Positions 24,819 through 33,040 of a stretch of 36,857 nt of DNA are shown one piece after another (the first letter of the stretch is position 1; every line of letters starts with the position of its first letter). A model generated the notes under the pieces. It had not been told where the DNA came from. It made no database searches and worked only from the letters and a program-made list of their open reading frames with translations. The translations under genes were made by a program, and so were the position numbers. Origin of the DNA: JANXXV01 sp038230275 (GTDB lineage Bacteria > Acidobacteriota > Terriglobia > Bryobacterales > Bryobacteraceae); NCBI GenBank assembly GCA_038230275.1, contig JBBRNO010000054.1, forward strand, positions 1 to 36,857. Direction: 5' to 3'.

Positions 24819-25871
24819 TCACTTCCCCACCACCAGGATGGAAAAGGAATCCGCTATGATCGGGCCCCGTGCTGGACGTCCACCCGCCGGCGCCGCAGCG
24901 GCAGGCGGACCAAAGTCAGCGCCAATCAGCAGCACATGATTCGTCTTGCTGTCGAGCGTCAGCGTCTTGGCGCTTTGCATGGTTTGCACTGTCTGCAGGG
25001 CCGCAAAACTGGTAGGGCTCTCTTCTTTGATGATGGTCAGCGTGCCATTGCCCGCCGAACTGAACACCTCTTTCGTCGCCGGGTTGAACACCGCCCCATC
25101 GGAGGGCCCGGCCAGCGGCACGGTCGCGATGATCTTGCCGCTGTCGGCATTCATCATTACCATAACACCCGGCGCCGGCGTGCGGCATGCCACAAAGAGT
25201 ATTCGATTCTTGGCATCAAACGCCAGTCCCGCCGGCGTACCGCCTTTATCGTTCAGATCGTAGTGCGCCGTGACCGTCATGGTTTTCGCGTCGATCACCG
25301 CGACGTTAGCCTTGTCTTCAATATCGACATAGACATGACCCTTTCCATCGGTAACCGCCTGCTCCGGAGCGCCGCCCAGATCGATGGTGCCCACCACCGA
25401 TCCATCCCTAGCGTTGATCACCGTCGCATTTGGCGCTCGATGGCTGAACACGTAAACCCGCTGATTGAAGGGATCGAACAAAATCGCATCTGGCCCGCCC
25501 TCCACATCGATCGTCTTGATCGTGGCCAGAGTCTTGGTGTCCCACATCATCACCGGTTTGCTGCTGGCAAAGCCGTGGCCGGACTTCGTATCCACCGCCA
25601 CTCCCCGCGCGCTGTTATTACCGATTTCACCAACCGGGGCAAGCGTATCCAGATGGAACACCGATACCCGGCCCGGCGATCCGCCGCGCGGAATGTATAA
25701 CCGGCGTCCATGGGAATCGGCGAATACATAGTCGAACCCGCCCTCTCCTCCAACCTTTGCCGTCGTCAGTACCTTATAGGGACCTGCGTTGGGGGATTGC
25801 TGGGCGCCCGCCGTTCCCATTAGCGCTAACACCGAAATCCCCGACGCAATCAGGGCGCGAATACGTTGCAT
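24819..25871 (-). CDS. exported YncE-like beta-propeller protein (YVTN-type repeats)
   Basis: A protein of about 350 residues with a signal peptide (RIRALIASGISVLALMGTAGA, cleavage before QQS). Repeated strands such as GVAVDTKSGHGFASS, DAILFDPFNQRVYVFSH, AVTDGKGHVYVDIED and GLAFDAKNRILFVAC fit a seven-bladed propeller of the YncE/YVTN type, a periplasmic scaffold or binding protein. A Gly/Pro/Ala-rich stretch near the C-terminus (PPAAAAPAGG) interrupts the last blade. ATG 25871 is chosen because GAGGAG lies 6 nt upstream; the ATG at 25877 is directly adjacent to it. It is convergent with the APC permease. Confidence 0.8.
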   Translation of the reverse strand: MQRIRALIASGISVLALMGTAGAQQSPNAGPYKVLTTAKVGGEGGFDYVFADSHGRRLYIPRGGSPGRVSVFHLDTLAPVGEIGNNSARGVAVDTKSGHGFASSKPVMMWDTKTLATIKTIDVEGGPDAILFDPFNQRVYVFSHRAPNATVINARDGSVVGTIDLGGAPEQAVTDGKGHVYVDIEDKANVAVIDAKTMTVTAHYDLNDKGGTPAGLAFDAKNRILFVACRTPAPGVMVMMNADSGKIIATVPLAGPSDGAVFNPATKEVFSSAGNGTLTIIKEESPTSFAALQTVQTMQSAKTLTLDSKTNHVLLIGADFGPPAAAAPAGGRPARGPIIADSFSILVVGK

Positions 25872-25974
25872 AATCATCTCCTCTCCGTACCATCTTCGGC
25901 TTTTTGGGATTTCCCTGCTGCCCCACACCTACCGTAGATGCGCCCTCTCCCAGGCACCGGGCTCTAGTCGGCCG

Positions 25975-26499
25975 CTACTTCTTTACTTCCGCCGGTGCCG
26001 GCGCCGGCACGTCGGAGTTAAAGATGTCGGCCACCGTCTTCCAGTTGCCATCGGCCTGTTTCTTCCAGACTTCCAACAGTTTCCCAAGCTCTGTCGCGGG
26101 CTTGCCCTGGGCATCTTTCGCAGTCAACGTATAAGTGCCCATCACATAGGCCAGATCGCTGGAGCGGGCGACTTCGATTTTGGTCACCTGCCAGGAAACG
26201 GCAACGTTCGGACCCAGCAGCGAGGCCCACACCGCCCGAATCGCTTGCTTGCCGCTGGCAATAGGCGCGTTCGGGGGCAGCAAATACGCGTCCTCGCTGT
26301 AATAGGAAACGGTGCCTTCCAAATCGTTGGCGGCTGCCGTCTTTGACCACTTAGCATCCAAGTCTCGGATGACAGCTTCATCCGCCGCACGAGTGTCCGC
26401 CGGCGTCTGCTGTGTACAAGCCGATGTCAGCAGCACAAGAGCAACACTTCCACATAGCGCCAGTTTCGTGCTTCGTCCTTTTTCAGAACTTTTAATCAT
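25975..26499 (-). CDS. DUF4440/SnoaL-like lipoprotein
   Basis: A 174-residue lipoprotein. The signal peptide ends in lipobox LTSAC with Cys28 for lipidation. The mature part is an NTF2-like fold (about 38-165) with DEAVIRDLDAKWSKTAAANDL, the core pattern of DUF4440 domains, and the family strand pattern through SDLAYVMGTYTL. No catalytic residues are evident; such domains bind small ligands or act as enzymes. AGGAGG lies 10 nt upstream of ATG 26499. It precedes the propeller gene on the same strand and may be co-transcribed with it. Confidence 0.85.
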   Translation of the reverse strand: MIKSSEKGRSTKLALCGSVALVLLTSACTQQTPADTRAADEAVIRDLDAKWSKTAAANDLEGTVSYYSEDAYLLPPNAPIASGKQAIRAVWASLLGPNVAVSWQVTKIEVARSSDLAYVMGTYTLTAKDAQGKPATELGKLLEVWKKQADGNWKTVADIFNSDVPAPAPAEVKK

Positions 26500-26942
26500 T
26501 AGTGGTAAATCCTCCTGGTAAAGCTGATCAGCATAGCAGAGAAACAGTTCCTGCGGTCATACAAAGTTCTGGGCTGCCCCAACCAGTCCTAGGGCACTGT
26601 CCGACAAATAACTGGACACAAGTAACGGCTTGCTCACGCGCGCGCCTCGGTCTCGAACTCGTTGCTGCAACAGTAGTTTCCGAGCCGCGACTGTAAAGGA
26701 GCGGTTTCCCGTAGTGTCCACCCAATTCGCGGACCCTACACTAGGCCGAACCCTTAGATCCGAAGTAAGTAACTCTTCGATTCCCCGTAAGGCCCGCCTC
26801 GATCATGCCCTGAACTTGGCATTTGGCGTATCTCACCCTCATCGGGGGGTAGGTACTATCGGTACCCTCAGAGATTGCGTGATTCGCCTTATTGCCTAAA
26901 ATTCGCGCTTTTGTAATCCTGAAACCCAAGAAGAAAGTGCAT
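26500..26942. other. intergenic stretch with a REP-like half-element
   Basis: No gene is seen in these 440 bp. At 26627-26710 there is AAGTAACGGCTTGCTCACG followed by TTTCCGAGCCGCGACTG and AAAGGAGCGGTTTCCC, similar to the right arm of the inverted repeat at 23235-23262. A short symmetric motif GGTAC-TATCG-GTACC lies near 26849-26863. Confidence 0.5.
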
Positions 26943-27287
26943 ATGCTTCCACGAATACTTGCAGCCACTGTGCTGCTCACGGCCTCGGTTGTATTATATG
27001 CATCCGGTCCCTATTCCCCCCCTCGTGCAACCCCGCAACGGGACGATATGTATAACGAAGGGAAAAACGTTTTGTGGGGCGGGGCGATCGCTGGGCAGAA
27101 AACATCCTGCTCCGGATGCCACACCGGGAAAGAATCTTTGAATAAAAGCAAGCTTGCCAAGGTGAAATACAACCTGGAGAGCCGGATCAACATTTGTCTA
27201 AAGGACCCCGACAGGGTGAACGGAACCATGGATGAGAAACAGATGGAGGCGCTAGTCCACTACTTGGCTAAGCGATTTCGACTGTGA
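26943..27287 (+). CDS. exported monoheme c-type cytochrome
   Basis: A 114-residue cytochrome. The signal peptide covers about residues 1-21 (LPRILAATVLLTASVVLYA). The single heme site CSGCH is at 56-60, and the rest fits a small class-I-like cytochrome (a conserved MEALVHYLAKRF helix at the C-terminus). It is probably a periplasmic electron carrier. ATG 26943 places the signal peptide correctly, whereas the longer frame has a basic leader. Its stop shares a base with the next ATG (TGATG), so it is translationally coupled to an outer-membrane protein. Confidence 0.82.
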   Translation: MLPRILAATVLLTASVVLYASGPYSPPRATPQRDDMYNEGKNVLWGGAIAGQKTSCSGCHTGKESLNKSKLAKVKYNLESRINICLKDPDRVNGTMDEKQMEALVHYLAKRFRL

Positions 27288-28144
27288 TGAAAACATATAT
27301 TACAAGAGCACTTCTGGCTGGCTGTCTCGGCATGCAGGCAACAGCGATGTGGGCAGCCTCGCCTTGGCTCCCAGAGCCCGGAAAACTGTCCATCACCACC
27401 CTCTATGTCTATGACAGTTTCCAGGACTACCGGCAAGGCAAGTTCCCCAACCGGCTCATTGCGCCTTACAAACAATTCACCGGCTTCACGTTCTTCGAGT
27501 ACGGCATCAGCAACAAACTGGCCCTCGACGTGGATACCGGTTACACCGCTACCGACTTCCGCGGCAATGGACTGAAGGGCATCACCGACACCTCCATCGG
27601 TTTACGTTGGCACGTCGCCCAAGGCGAGCGCTGGGTCTTAACTTTGCGCGGCGCCGGAATCATCAAGGGCAGCTACCCCATCTCAACCGTCGCCAATTTT
27701 TCACCTGGCGACAGGGCGTCTGGCGGTCTCGGTTCGGCCATTCTCGGCGCGTACTTACCGAAGGGCTTTTACACCTTCACCGAAATGGGTTACCGGATTC
27801 GTACCGCACCGGTACCGCAGGATTTCTTCGGCAACGCCGGCATTGGGCACTCGTTCAAGCGCCTGAGCTACAGCACCAGCTACCAGACATCCCGGTCGAT
27901 CAACGGCGTGGACATCGTCGGCACCTTACCGAAGTTCTCGCCGTACTTCCAGGCCTATCAGTTCCCCGCCACCAAGAAGATCTTTGGAGCCATGGATTTC
28001 AATACCAATTTTCGACTGAAAGGCGGCACCAGCATCGGCTTCAACTACAGTAAGATATTGCACGGCCGGAACGTCGGCCTGAAAGATGTAATTGCAGTCA
28101 GCTTTGGGTTTACCCTTCCGGGTCAACTCCCTCATATCCACTAA
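27287..28144 (+). CDS. outer-membrane beta-barrel protein
   Basis: A 285-residue protein with a signal peptide (RALLAGCLGMQATAMWA). The remainder is amphipathic strands with aromatic girdles (FTFFEYGISNKLALDVDTGY, RWVLTLRGAGIIKGSY, SFGFTLPG), similar to barrels of the transporter/phenol MetA-pathway family. It may be a porin-like channel. The ATG at 27287 overlaps the cytochrome stop by one base. A small cytochrome beside a barrel suggests electron transfer across, or at, the outer membrane, which is inference. Confidence 0.7.
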   Translation: MKTYITRALLAGCLGMQATAMWAASPWLPEPGKLSITTLYVYDSFQDYRQGKFPNRLIAPYKQFTGFTFFEYGISNKLALDVDTGYTATDFRGNGLKGITDTSIGLRWHVAQGERWVLTLRGAGIIKGSYPISTVANFSPGDRASGGLGSAILGAYLPKGFYTFTEMGYRIRTAPVPQDFFGNAGIGHSFKRLSYSTSYQTSRSINGVDIVGTLPKFSPYFQAYQFPATKKIFGAMDFNTNFRLKGGTSIGFNYSKILHGRNVGLKDVIAVSFGFTLPGQLPHIH

Positions 28145-28161
28145 CCAGGTGAATTTCTTAC

Positions 28162-28200
28162 GGGACGCGCGGCAACAAGCGCGTCCCCTTTCTTATTTCC
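28162..28200 (+). terminator. rho-independent terminator
   Basis: Stem GGGACGCGC (28162-28170) pairs perfectly with GCGCGTCCC (28179-28187) around an 8-nt loop, followed by CTTTCTTATTTCC. It ends the cytochrome-barrel unit. Confidence 0.8.
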
Positions 28201-28233
28201 TGCCTCTGCAACAAAACCTTCCCGCGTAAACTT

Positions 28234-28506
28234 CTAGATATAAGCCGTGGTCTTCACTCCGGAGATGTCAAATCGTTTCCGGCAGCGCATATTCTTACAC
28301 ATCACCTTGTCGTCCACCAGCACCATATAGCTCTGCCATTTCAAAAACTTCGCCCGGTCCCGTTCATCACCGCCCGGCGGCAGCCGGTCCTTCTTGGTGC
28401 GAACCAGCCAGCGCAGATCGTAGGCCTCCGCTGTCCGGCAGGATGGGCAGTTCAGCGTAATAGGCTTCGTCGTGCTGGTCTCGTTATAGTAGGATCGTTC
28501 GTCCAT
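28234..28506 (-). CDS. small zinc-finger-like protein
   Basis: A 90-residue protein with two cysteine pairs: CPSC near residue 20 and C-x4-C (CKNMRC) near residue 70, spaced by about 50 residues, which suggests a four-cysteine zinc site. No enzyme motif or membrane segment is seen. ATG 28506 has GGGGG just upstream. The neighbours are a terminator and a DUF1501 pseudogene on the opposite strand, so it is probably a single transcription unit. Function unknown. Confidence 0.6.
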   Translation of the reverse strand: MDERSYYNETSTTKPITLNCPSCRTAEAYDLRWLVRTKKDRLPPGGDERDRAKFLKWQSYMVLVDDKVMCKNMRCRKRFDISGVKTTAYI

Positions 28507-28548
28507 TGCCCCCGTATTGTATCGCGATCCGCTGCGGGGGTGGGGCAA

Positions 28549-28851
28549 ACATCCTTGCGGGGATGGCCCTTAGTCCATTCGTACGCCCCCTCACTTGCGT
28601 TCGCTAAGGGACCACCGCGCCTAAACAGACGGATCAGCCGCCAATTTCAACCACCAGAGCAATCCGCGTTTATCGGCGTGCATCGGCGGCCAAAAAACTT
28701 GGCCGGTAGATAACGAGATCCAATAGCTCGCACCCGTTCACAACTATTCTGAAAATTCTCAATCCCTCCCCCACCAAACAAAACAGGCCACTTCCCCCTT
28801 TCCGGCCATCCACCCCCAAGAGCAGCTCAACCAGCCTTCTGTATCCTGACA
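28549..28851. other. intergenic stretch before the DUF1501 relic
   Basis: No gene is visible. The segment near 28656-28690 (GAGCAATCCGCGTTTATCGG, then GTGCATCGGCGGCC) resembles a short motif I recall as dispersed in acidobacterial and related genomes. The remaining bases appear featureless. Confidence 0.35.
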
Positions 28852-30036
28852 ATGGCTTCGGTGCTGGATAAGGGAACGCTGATCCGCTCCCTGGTCAGCC
28901 AATCCAAGTTCGGCGCCATCCACCTGAAAGCGTAAAACTACGCCAACACGGGCTATCTCTTCCCTGCAGGCGTCAAGGTGCCCAGCACCGGTTCCGTCAT
29001 CAGCCGTACGCTCGGCCGCCGCAATCCGAATGTCCCCGGCTACATTTACATCGGCCGTGACATCGATTCCAGCGACGAAGAGAAGCTCTTCATCAGCGAG
29101 TACCTCGGACCCGGTTTCTACGGCGTGAACTACGCGCCGTTCATGATTCCGGAACCAGCCAAAGGCTTATCCACGCTGAACGCCGTAAGCGGAATGAAGA
29201 TGGACCGGCTCGACCGGCGCCAGGAATACCTCAAGACCATCACCGGCCTGGAACAGAAGGAACTGTTGACCGCGAACAAGGCCAGTGACTACGTCAAAGT
29301 GATGGAAGACGCCCGCGCCATGATGGATTCGTCGGTTAAGAAATCCTTCGACTATTTCAGGGACGAAAAGCCGGAAACCATCCGCGCCTACGAACCCGAT
29401 ATCACCAGCGATCAATTGATGGACAAGACGTACTACAACGGCAGCCGCTTCGGCCACGGCCTGCTGCTGGCGCGCCGCCTGGTGGAATCCGGCGCCCGCT
29501 TCATCCAGGTGGAGTATCAATACGGACCGTTCAAAGGCTTCGACATGCACGAGAACAGACAGGCCCGAATGGTGGAACTGAAACGTCAGATCGATAAGCC
29601 GATTGCGCAACTGATCCGCGACCTGGACCAACGCGGATTGCTCGACCGCACCATGGTGGTGATCGCCAGTGAGTTCGGCCGCACCATCGCCTCGCAGCCC
29701 GCGGCAGGCCAGGAACCCGACGGCTTCGCCGAGCGTCACAACGGCAGTCAATTGGTGATTGAAAACGAGAAAATGTACGGCTTCCACGGCCATTTCAGCA
29801 GTTGCAACAGCATGCTGCTCTTCGGCGGCGGCTTCAAGCGCGGCCTGGCCTATGGAAAATCAAGCCCGGAGCATCCCATGGTTGCGATTGAAAACCCGGT
29901 GGATTTAATCGACATACGCGCGACGATGTTCAAGGCGTTGGGAATCAAGCCGGACAAAAACTTCGTTACCGAAGGCCGCCCGTTCTACGTCACCAAGGAT
30001 GGTAAGGGAGTACCGATCGACGCGTTGCTGAGTTGA
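28852..30036 (+). pseudogene. DUF1501 family protein, 5'-truncated with an in-frame stop
   Basis: The frame from 28852 reads ASVLDKGTLIRSLVSQSKFG, AIHLKA, a TAA stop at 28933-28935, NYANTGYLFPAGVK and then an open 367-codon stretch to 30036. The latter contains typical DUF1501 features: GSVISRTLGRRNPNVPGYIY, ESGARFIQVEYQ, and TMVVIASEFGRT. DUF1501 proteins are exported, of about 450-500 residues, and usually paired with a DUF1549 or DUF1800 protein in polymer degradation. The Tat-type leader and about 100 N-terminal residues are missing, as is the partner. The TAA replaces the usual Gln of HLKAQ. Confidence 0.85.
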
Positions 30037-30242
30037 CCGATTGCGTTACCTCTGACGATCACAACTATTTTCGTCGCGCAACCTCATGAAACAACAAGCC
30101 ATCCCCCAAACGGCAGTTCGGTGTCGGAGCGAGCGTCACTAGAATGAACACCACGGGAAGCGACGAATGTCTCTCCCCGCTCGCTATTTGACAACCGAAT
30201 ATTTTAGTCCCGTAAAGGGATGCAATCGTGGCGATTCTGCAC
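30037..30242. other. intergenic stretch downstream of the DUF1501 relic
   Basis: No gene is seen. TTTAGTCCCGTAAAGGGATG near 30202-30222 resembles short dispersed motifs found in related genomes, judged by memory only. Confidence 0.3.
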
Positions 30243-30295
30243 AAACAAAGCCAAACCCAAGGAACAGGCCAGTGCCCTTGGGTTTGGCTTTGTTT
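30243..30295 (-). terminator. bidirectional terminator after dnaJ
   Basis: A perfect 20-bp inverted repeat (30243-30262 and 30276-30295, loop 13 nt). The arm begins AAACAAAGCC, so each strand gets a T-rich tail. It lies 20 nt past the dnaJ stop and can also end any transcript from the left. Confidence 0.85.
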
Positions 30296-30314
30296 CGCAA
30301 AACGGGAACCCGTT

Positions 30315-31439
30315 CTAAAGGAAGTAATCCTTCACCTTGTCTAGCAGGCCCTTTTCATGCGGCTCATTCTCGGCTGGCAGCGATTCCCGCAACTGCTCGA
30401 ACAGTCTCTTCTGTTCCCTGGTCAACTTGGTCGGCACCCGCACATCGATGTGTACAAACAGATCCCCGCGGCCATGGCCGTTCACGTTGGGAACGCCCAA
30501 CCCGCGCATGCGAATCTTGGAACCCGTCTGGCCGCCGTCGGGAATCTTCACGCTCTTCAGCCCGTCGAACGTAAGGATGTCGAGCTCGGTCCCCAATGCA
30601 GCCTGCGCCACGTTCACCGGGACGGTGCAATGCAAATCGTTCCCTTCGCGGTCGAACACCGGATGCTCTTCCACCTTCAGCACCACAAAAAGATCGCCAT
30701 GCGGACCGCCGTTGGCGCCGGGCTGTCCCTCACCGGTTAAACGCAATCGCGTGCCGGTATCCACACCCGCCGGAATGTTCACCTTTAGCTTACGGTCACT
30801 GCGGATGTAGGCCTCGCCCTTGCACTGAATACACGGACGCCGGATCAGTTGCCCGCGGCCATTGCATTGCGAACAAGTTCGCCGCACGGAAAGGAAGCTC
30901 TGCTGATAAATCACTTCGCCTTTGCCGCGGCACATCGGACACACCGTGAGCCCGTCCTGCGGCTCAGCGCCCGTCGCCTTGCAGCGCGAACACGACTCCA
31001 TGCGCGGCACCTGAATATCCGCGCTCATTCCACGCATTGAATCCTGGAATGCGATTTCCAGGTCGTAGCGGACATCCTGTCCCCGCTGCGCCCGCGTCTG
31101 ATTGCCCCGCTGGCCGCCGCCGAACAGGTCGTTCAATCCAAAAAAATCGCCCAGAATGTCGCTGAAATCGGTGAATGCTTCCGGATTGAAACCAGCCGCC
31201 CCAGCTGCGCTTTGAGACAAACCCTGATGCCCGTAGCGGTCGTAAACTGCCCGCTTCTGCCCGTCGCTCAGAACGCCATAAGCCTCTGCCGCTTCCTTGA
31301 ACTTCTCTTCCGCCGCGTGGTTGTTAGGGTTGCGGTCCGGGTGGAATTGCAGCGCCAGCTTGCGGTACGCGGCCTTCAGAACGCCGTCCTCGGCCCCCTT
31401 CTCCACTCCCAGCACTTCATAGTAATCGCGCTTGGTCAC
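30315..31439 (-). CDS. dnaJ: chaperone DnaJ
   Basis: A 374-residue co-chaperone. The J domain spans 1-70 with HPD at 33-35 and the YYEVLGVEK start. A Gly/Phe region covers about 75-118 (FGGGQRGNQ). Zinc-binding motifs are CSRCKATG, CPMCRGKG, CSQCNGRG and CIQCKGEA from about 150 to 210, the fourth having Ala in place of the final Gly. The C-terminal substrate-binding domain is complete. It stimulates DnaK ATPase. It starts at GTG 31439, overlapping grpE by 4 nt (GTGA), and ends in a bidirectional terminator. Confidence 0.95.
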   Translation of the reverse strand: MTKRDYYEVLGVEKGAEDGVLKAAYRKLALQFHPDRNPNNHAAEEKFKEAAEAYGVLSDGQKRAVYDRYGHQGLSQSAAGAAGFNPEAFTDFSDILGDFFGLNDLFGGGQRGNQTRAQRGQDVRYDLEIAFQDSMRGMSADIQVPRMESCSRCKATGAEPQDGLTVCPMCRGKGEVIYQQSFLSVRRTCSQCNGRGQLIRRPCIQCKGEAYIRSDRKLKVNIPAGVDTGTRLRLTGEGQPGANGGPHGDLFVVLKVEEHPVFDREGNDLHCTVPVNVAQAALGTELDILTFDGLKSVKIPDGGQTGSKIRMRGLGVPNVNGHGRGDLFVHIDVRVPTKLTREQKRLFEQLRESLPAENEPHEKGLLDKVKDYFL

Positions 31440-31951
31440 TTCTGCACCGACACCTTGACCATCGCCGGCCGCAGTAACCTGCCCTTGAAATTGTAGCCCC
31501 GCTGGTACTCGTCAAGGATCGTGTGATCTTCCACTTCGCTATTCTCCACCATCTCCACCGCGTGATGGGAATGAGGATCGAACTTCTGATTCGCGGTTTC
31601 AATCGCCTCAAGCCCAAGCCTCTTCAACGACTCTTGGAGACGCTGATAAATCAGCTCGACGCCCTTCACGAATTCGCTGGATTCCGGTCCCGTTGGAGCC
31701 GATTTCAGCGCGCGCTCGAAATCGTCCAGACTCGGCAGCAGCGCCCGAACCGCTTCCATGCTGGAGTATTCGGCAAACTCCATCTGTTCGCGCTGCGCCC
31801 GCTTGCGGAAATTTTCAAACTCAGCCTGCCGCCGCATCACCAGGTCTTGCAACTGGTCACGCTCCGCCGTCAATGCCGCCACATGTTCAGACGGCTCCGC
31901 TACCGACGCGGTGTCGCCGGAATTTACTTCTTCTTCCATTTGTTCACTCAC
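31436..31951 (-). CDS. grpE: nucleotide exchange factor GrpE
   Basis: A protein of about 171 residues that releases ADP from DnaK. An acidic N-terminus is followed by a coiled coil (about 25-85: RDQLQDLVMRRQAEFENFRK, RAQREQMEFAEY), then the beta domain with the conserved FDPHSHHAVEMVE segment and the C-terminal LLRPAMVKVS. GTG 31951 (VSEQMEEEV) and ATG 31939 are both possible; I choose GTG because AGG lies about 10 nt upstream. It is the middle gene of hrcA-grpE-dnaJ. Confidence 0.92.
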   Translation of the reverse strand: MSEQMEEEVNSGDTASVAEPSEHVAALTAERDQLQDLVMRRQAEFENFRKRAQREQMEFAEYSSMEAVRALLPSLDDFERALKSAPTGPESSEFVKGVELIYQRLQESLKRLGLEAIETANQKFDPHSHHAVEMVENSEVEDHTILDEYQRGYNFKGRLLRPAMVKVSVQK

Positions 31952-31970
31952 AGTTTTTAGCCTATCAGAC

Positions 31971-33008
31971 CTACGCCTGAACGCTTTGAAATGCCTGGCC
32001 CACATGAAGTACCGCGGAGATTGTCCTTTCGTAATTCATGCGCATCGGTCCCAATACTGCAATCTTCGCGGACAAACCACTCGGCAGGTCCACGGAAATT
32101 CCAATCAGGGAGAGTTCTCCCATGGTTGGGTGCATTTCCGCCAATCCCACCTGGATGCCGATCTCCCCTTGCGGGTGTTCCAGAAAACGATCAAGCAAAA
32201 CCAGAATTTTCTTCTTCTGCTCCAGCGCGCGGAATAACTCGCGCATCTTCTCTCGTGTTAGATGAAGATCGAGCCCAACAAGATTCGACGCGCCTTCCAT
32301 GTGAACTTCCGGGCTATCGCCGATATCCAGCAGACCCTTCTCATAAAGCACGTTCAATTTCTTCAGAATGGCGTCGTAGGCCGCGCTCTCCTGCTCCAGG
32401 CGCCTTTCCAGCTCCACCTGCACGTTGGAAAGCATCCAGCCGCTGAAGTTCTGGTTCAGGTAGTTGCGAATGGAATGCAGTTCTTCCTGAGCAATCGTCT
32501 CGTTCAACAGGACCACGCGATTATGCACCATCTGATCGCGCGTCACCACCACCATCAACACCCGTCGATCCGCCAGAGCGAGCAGATCCACTTGATCCAA
32601 AGTTTGGCTGGAACTGGGAATCGCCGCCGCAATGCAGAAGCCACGGGTCATTTCCATCAGAATGTGAGACGACCGCTCCACGCGCCCGCGCATCGATTCC
32701 ACTTCACCCAACTCGGTCCGCAACCTTTGCACTTCCGCCGACAAAATCCGCCGCGCCACCAAAGTCTTCACGTAGCTCTGGTAAGCCTTTTCAGTCGGAA
32801 CGCGTCCGGCCGAAGTGTGCGGTTGCGAAAGATAGCCTTCCTCGTAAAGGTCGGCCATGATGTTACGAATCGACGCCGGACTCAGGTCCTGCGTCAAACG
32901 ACGTGCGATGGTACGGGAAGCGACGGGTTCCCCGGTCTCTATATATGTCTGCACGATAGCGTGCAGGATCGCAACGTTTCTATCGGTTAACGCCGATTGC
33001 CTGCGCAT
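31971..33008 (-). CDS. hrcA: heat-inducible transcription repressor HrcA
   Basis: A 345-residue repressor. The N-terminal winged-helix DNA-binding part (about 1-80) contains IVQTYIETGEPVASRTIARR and SPASIRNIMADLYEEGYL. The GAF-like and C-terminal parts are also typical (YNAILKKLN-like, EKMRELFRALEQK, LSLIGISVDLPSG). It normally represses heat-shock genes through CIRCE elements, but I see no CIRCE upstream of hrcA or dnaK. A different inverted repeat lies just before its start. The gene is 30 nt downstream of an S41 peptidase and 20 nt upstream of grpE. Confidence 0.93.
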   Translation of the reverse strand: MRRQSALTDRNVAILHAIVQTYIETGEPVASRTIARRLTQDLSPASIRNIMADLYEEGYLSQPHTSAGRVPTEKAYQSYVKTLVARRILSAEVQRLRTELGEVESMRGRVERSSHILMEMTRGFCIAAAIPSSSQTLDQVDLLALADRRVLMVVVTRDQMVHNRVVLLNETIAQEELHSIRNYLNQNFSGWMLSNVQVELERRLEQESAAYDAILKKLNVLYEKGLLDIGDSPEVHMEGASNLVGLDLHLTREKMRELFRALEQKKKILVLLDRFLEHPQGEIGIQVGLAEMHPTMGELSLIGISVDLPSGLSAKIAVLGPMRMNYERTISAVLHVGQAFQSVQA

Positions 33009-33009
33009 G

Positions 33010-33040
33010 GATAGACACGACTCCCTGTTATCAGTCTATC
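33010..33040 (-). promoter_or_regulatory. inverted repeat immediately upstream of hrcA
   Basis: GATAGAC (33010-33016) and GTCTATC (33034-33040) are perfect 7-bp arms 17 bp apart, 2 nt before the hrcA ATG. It does not match CIRCE (TTAGCACTC). It could be an operator or an RNA hairpin covering the ribosome binding site; the latter is speculation. Confidence 0.35.
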
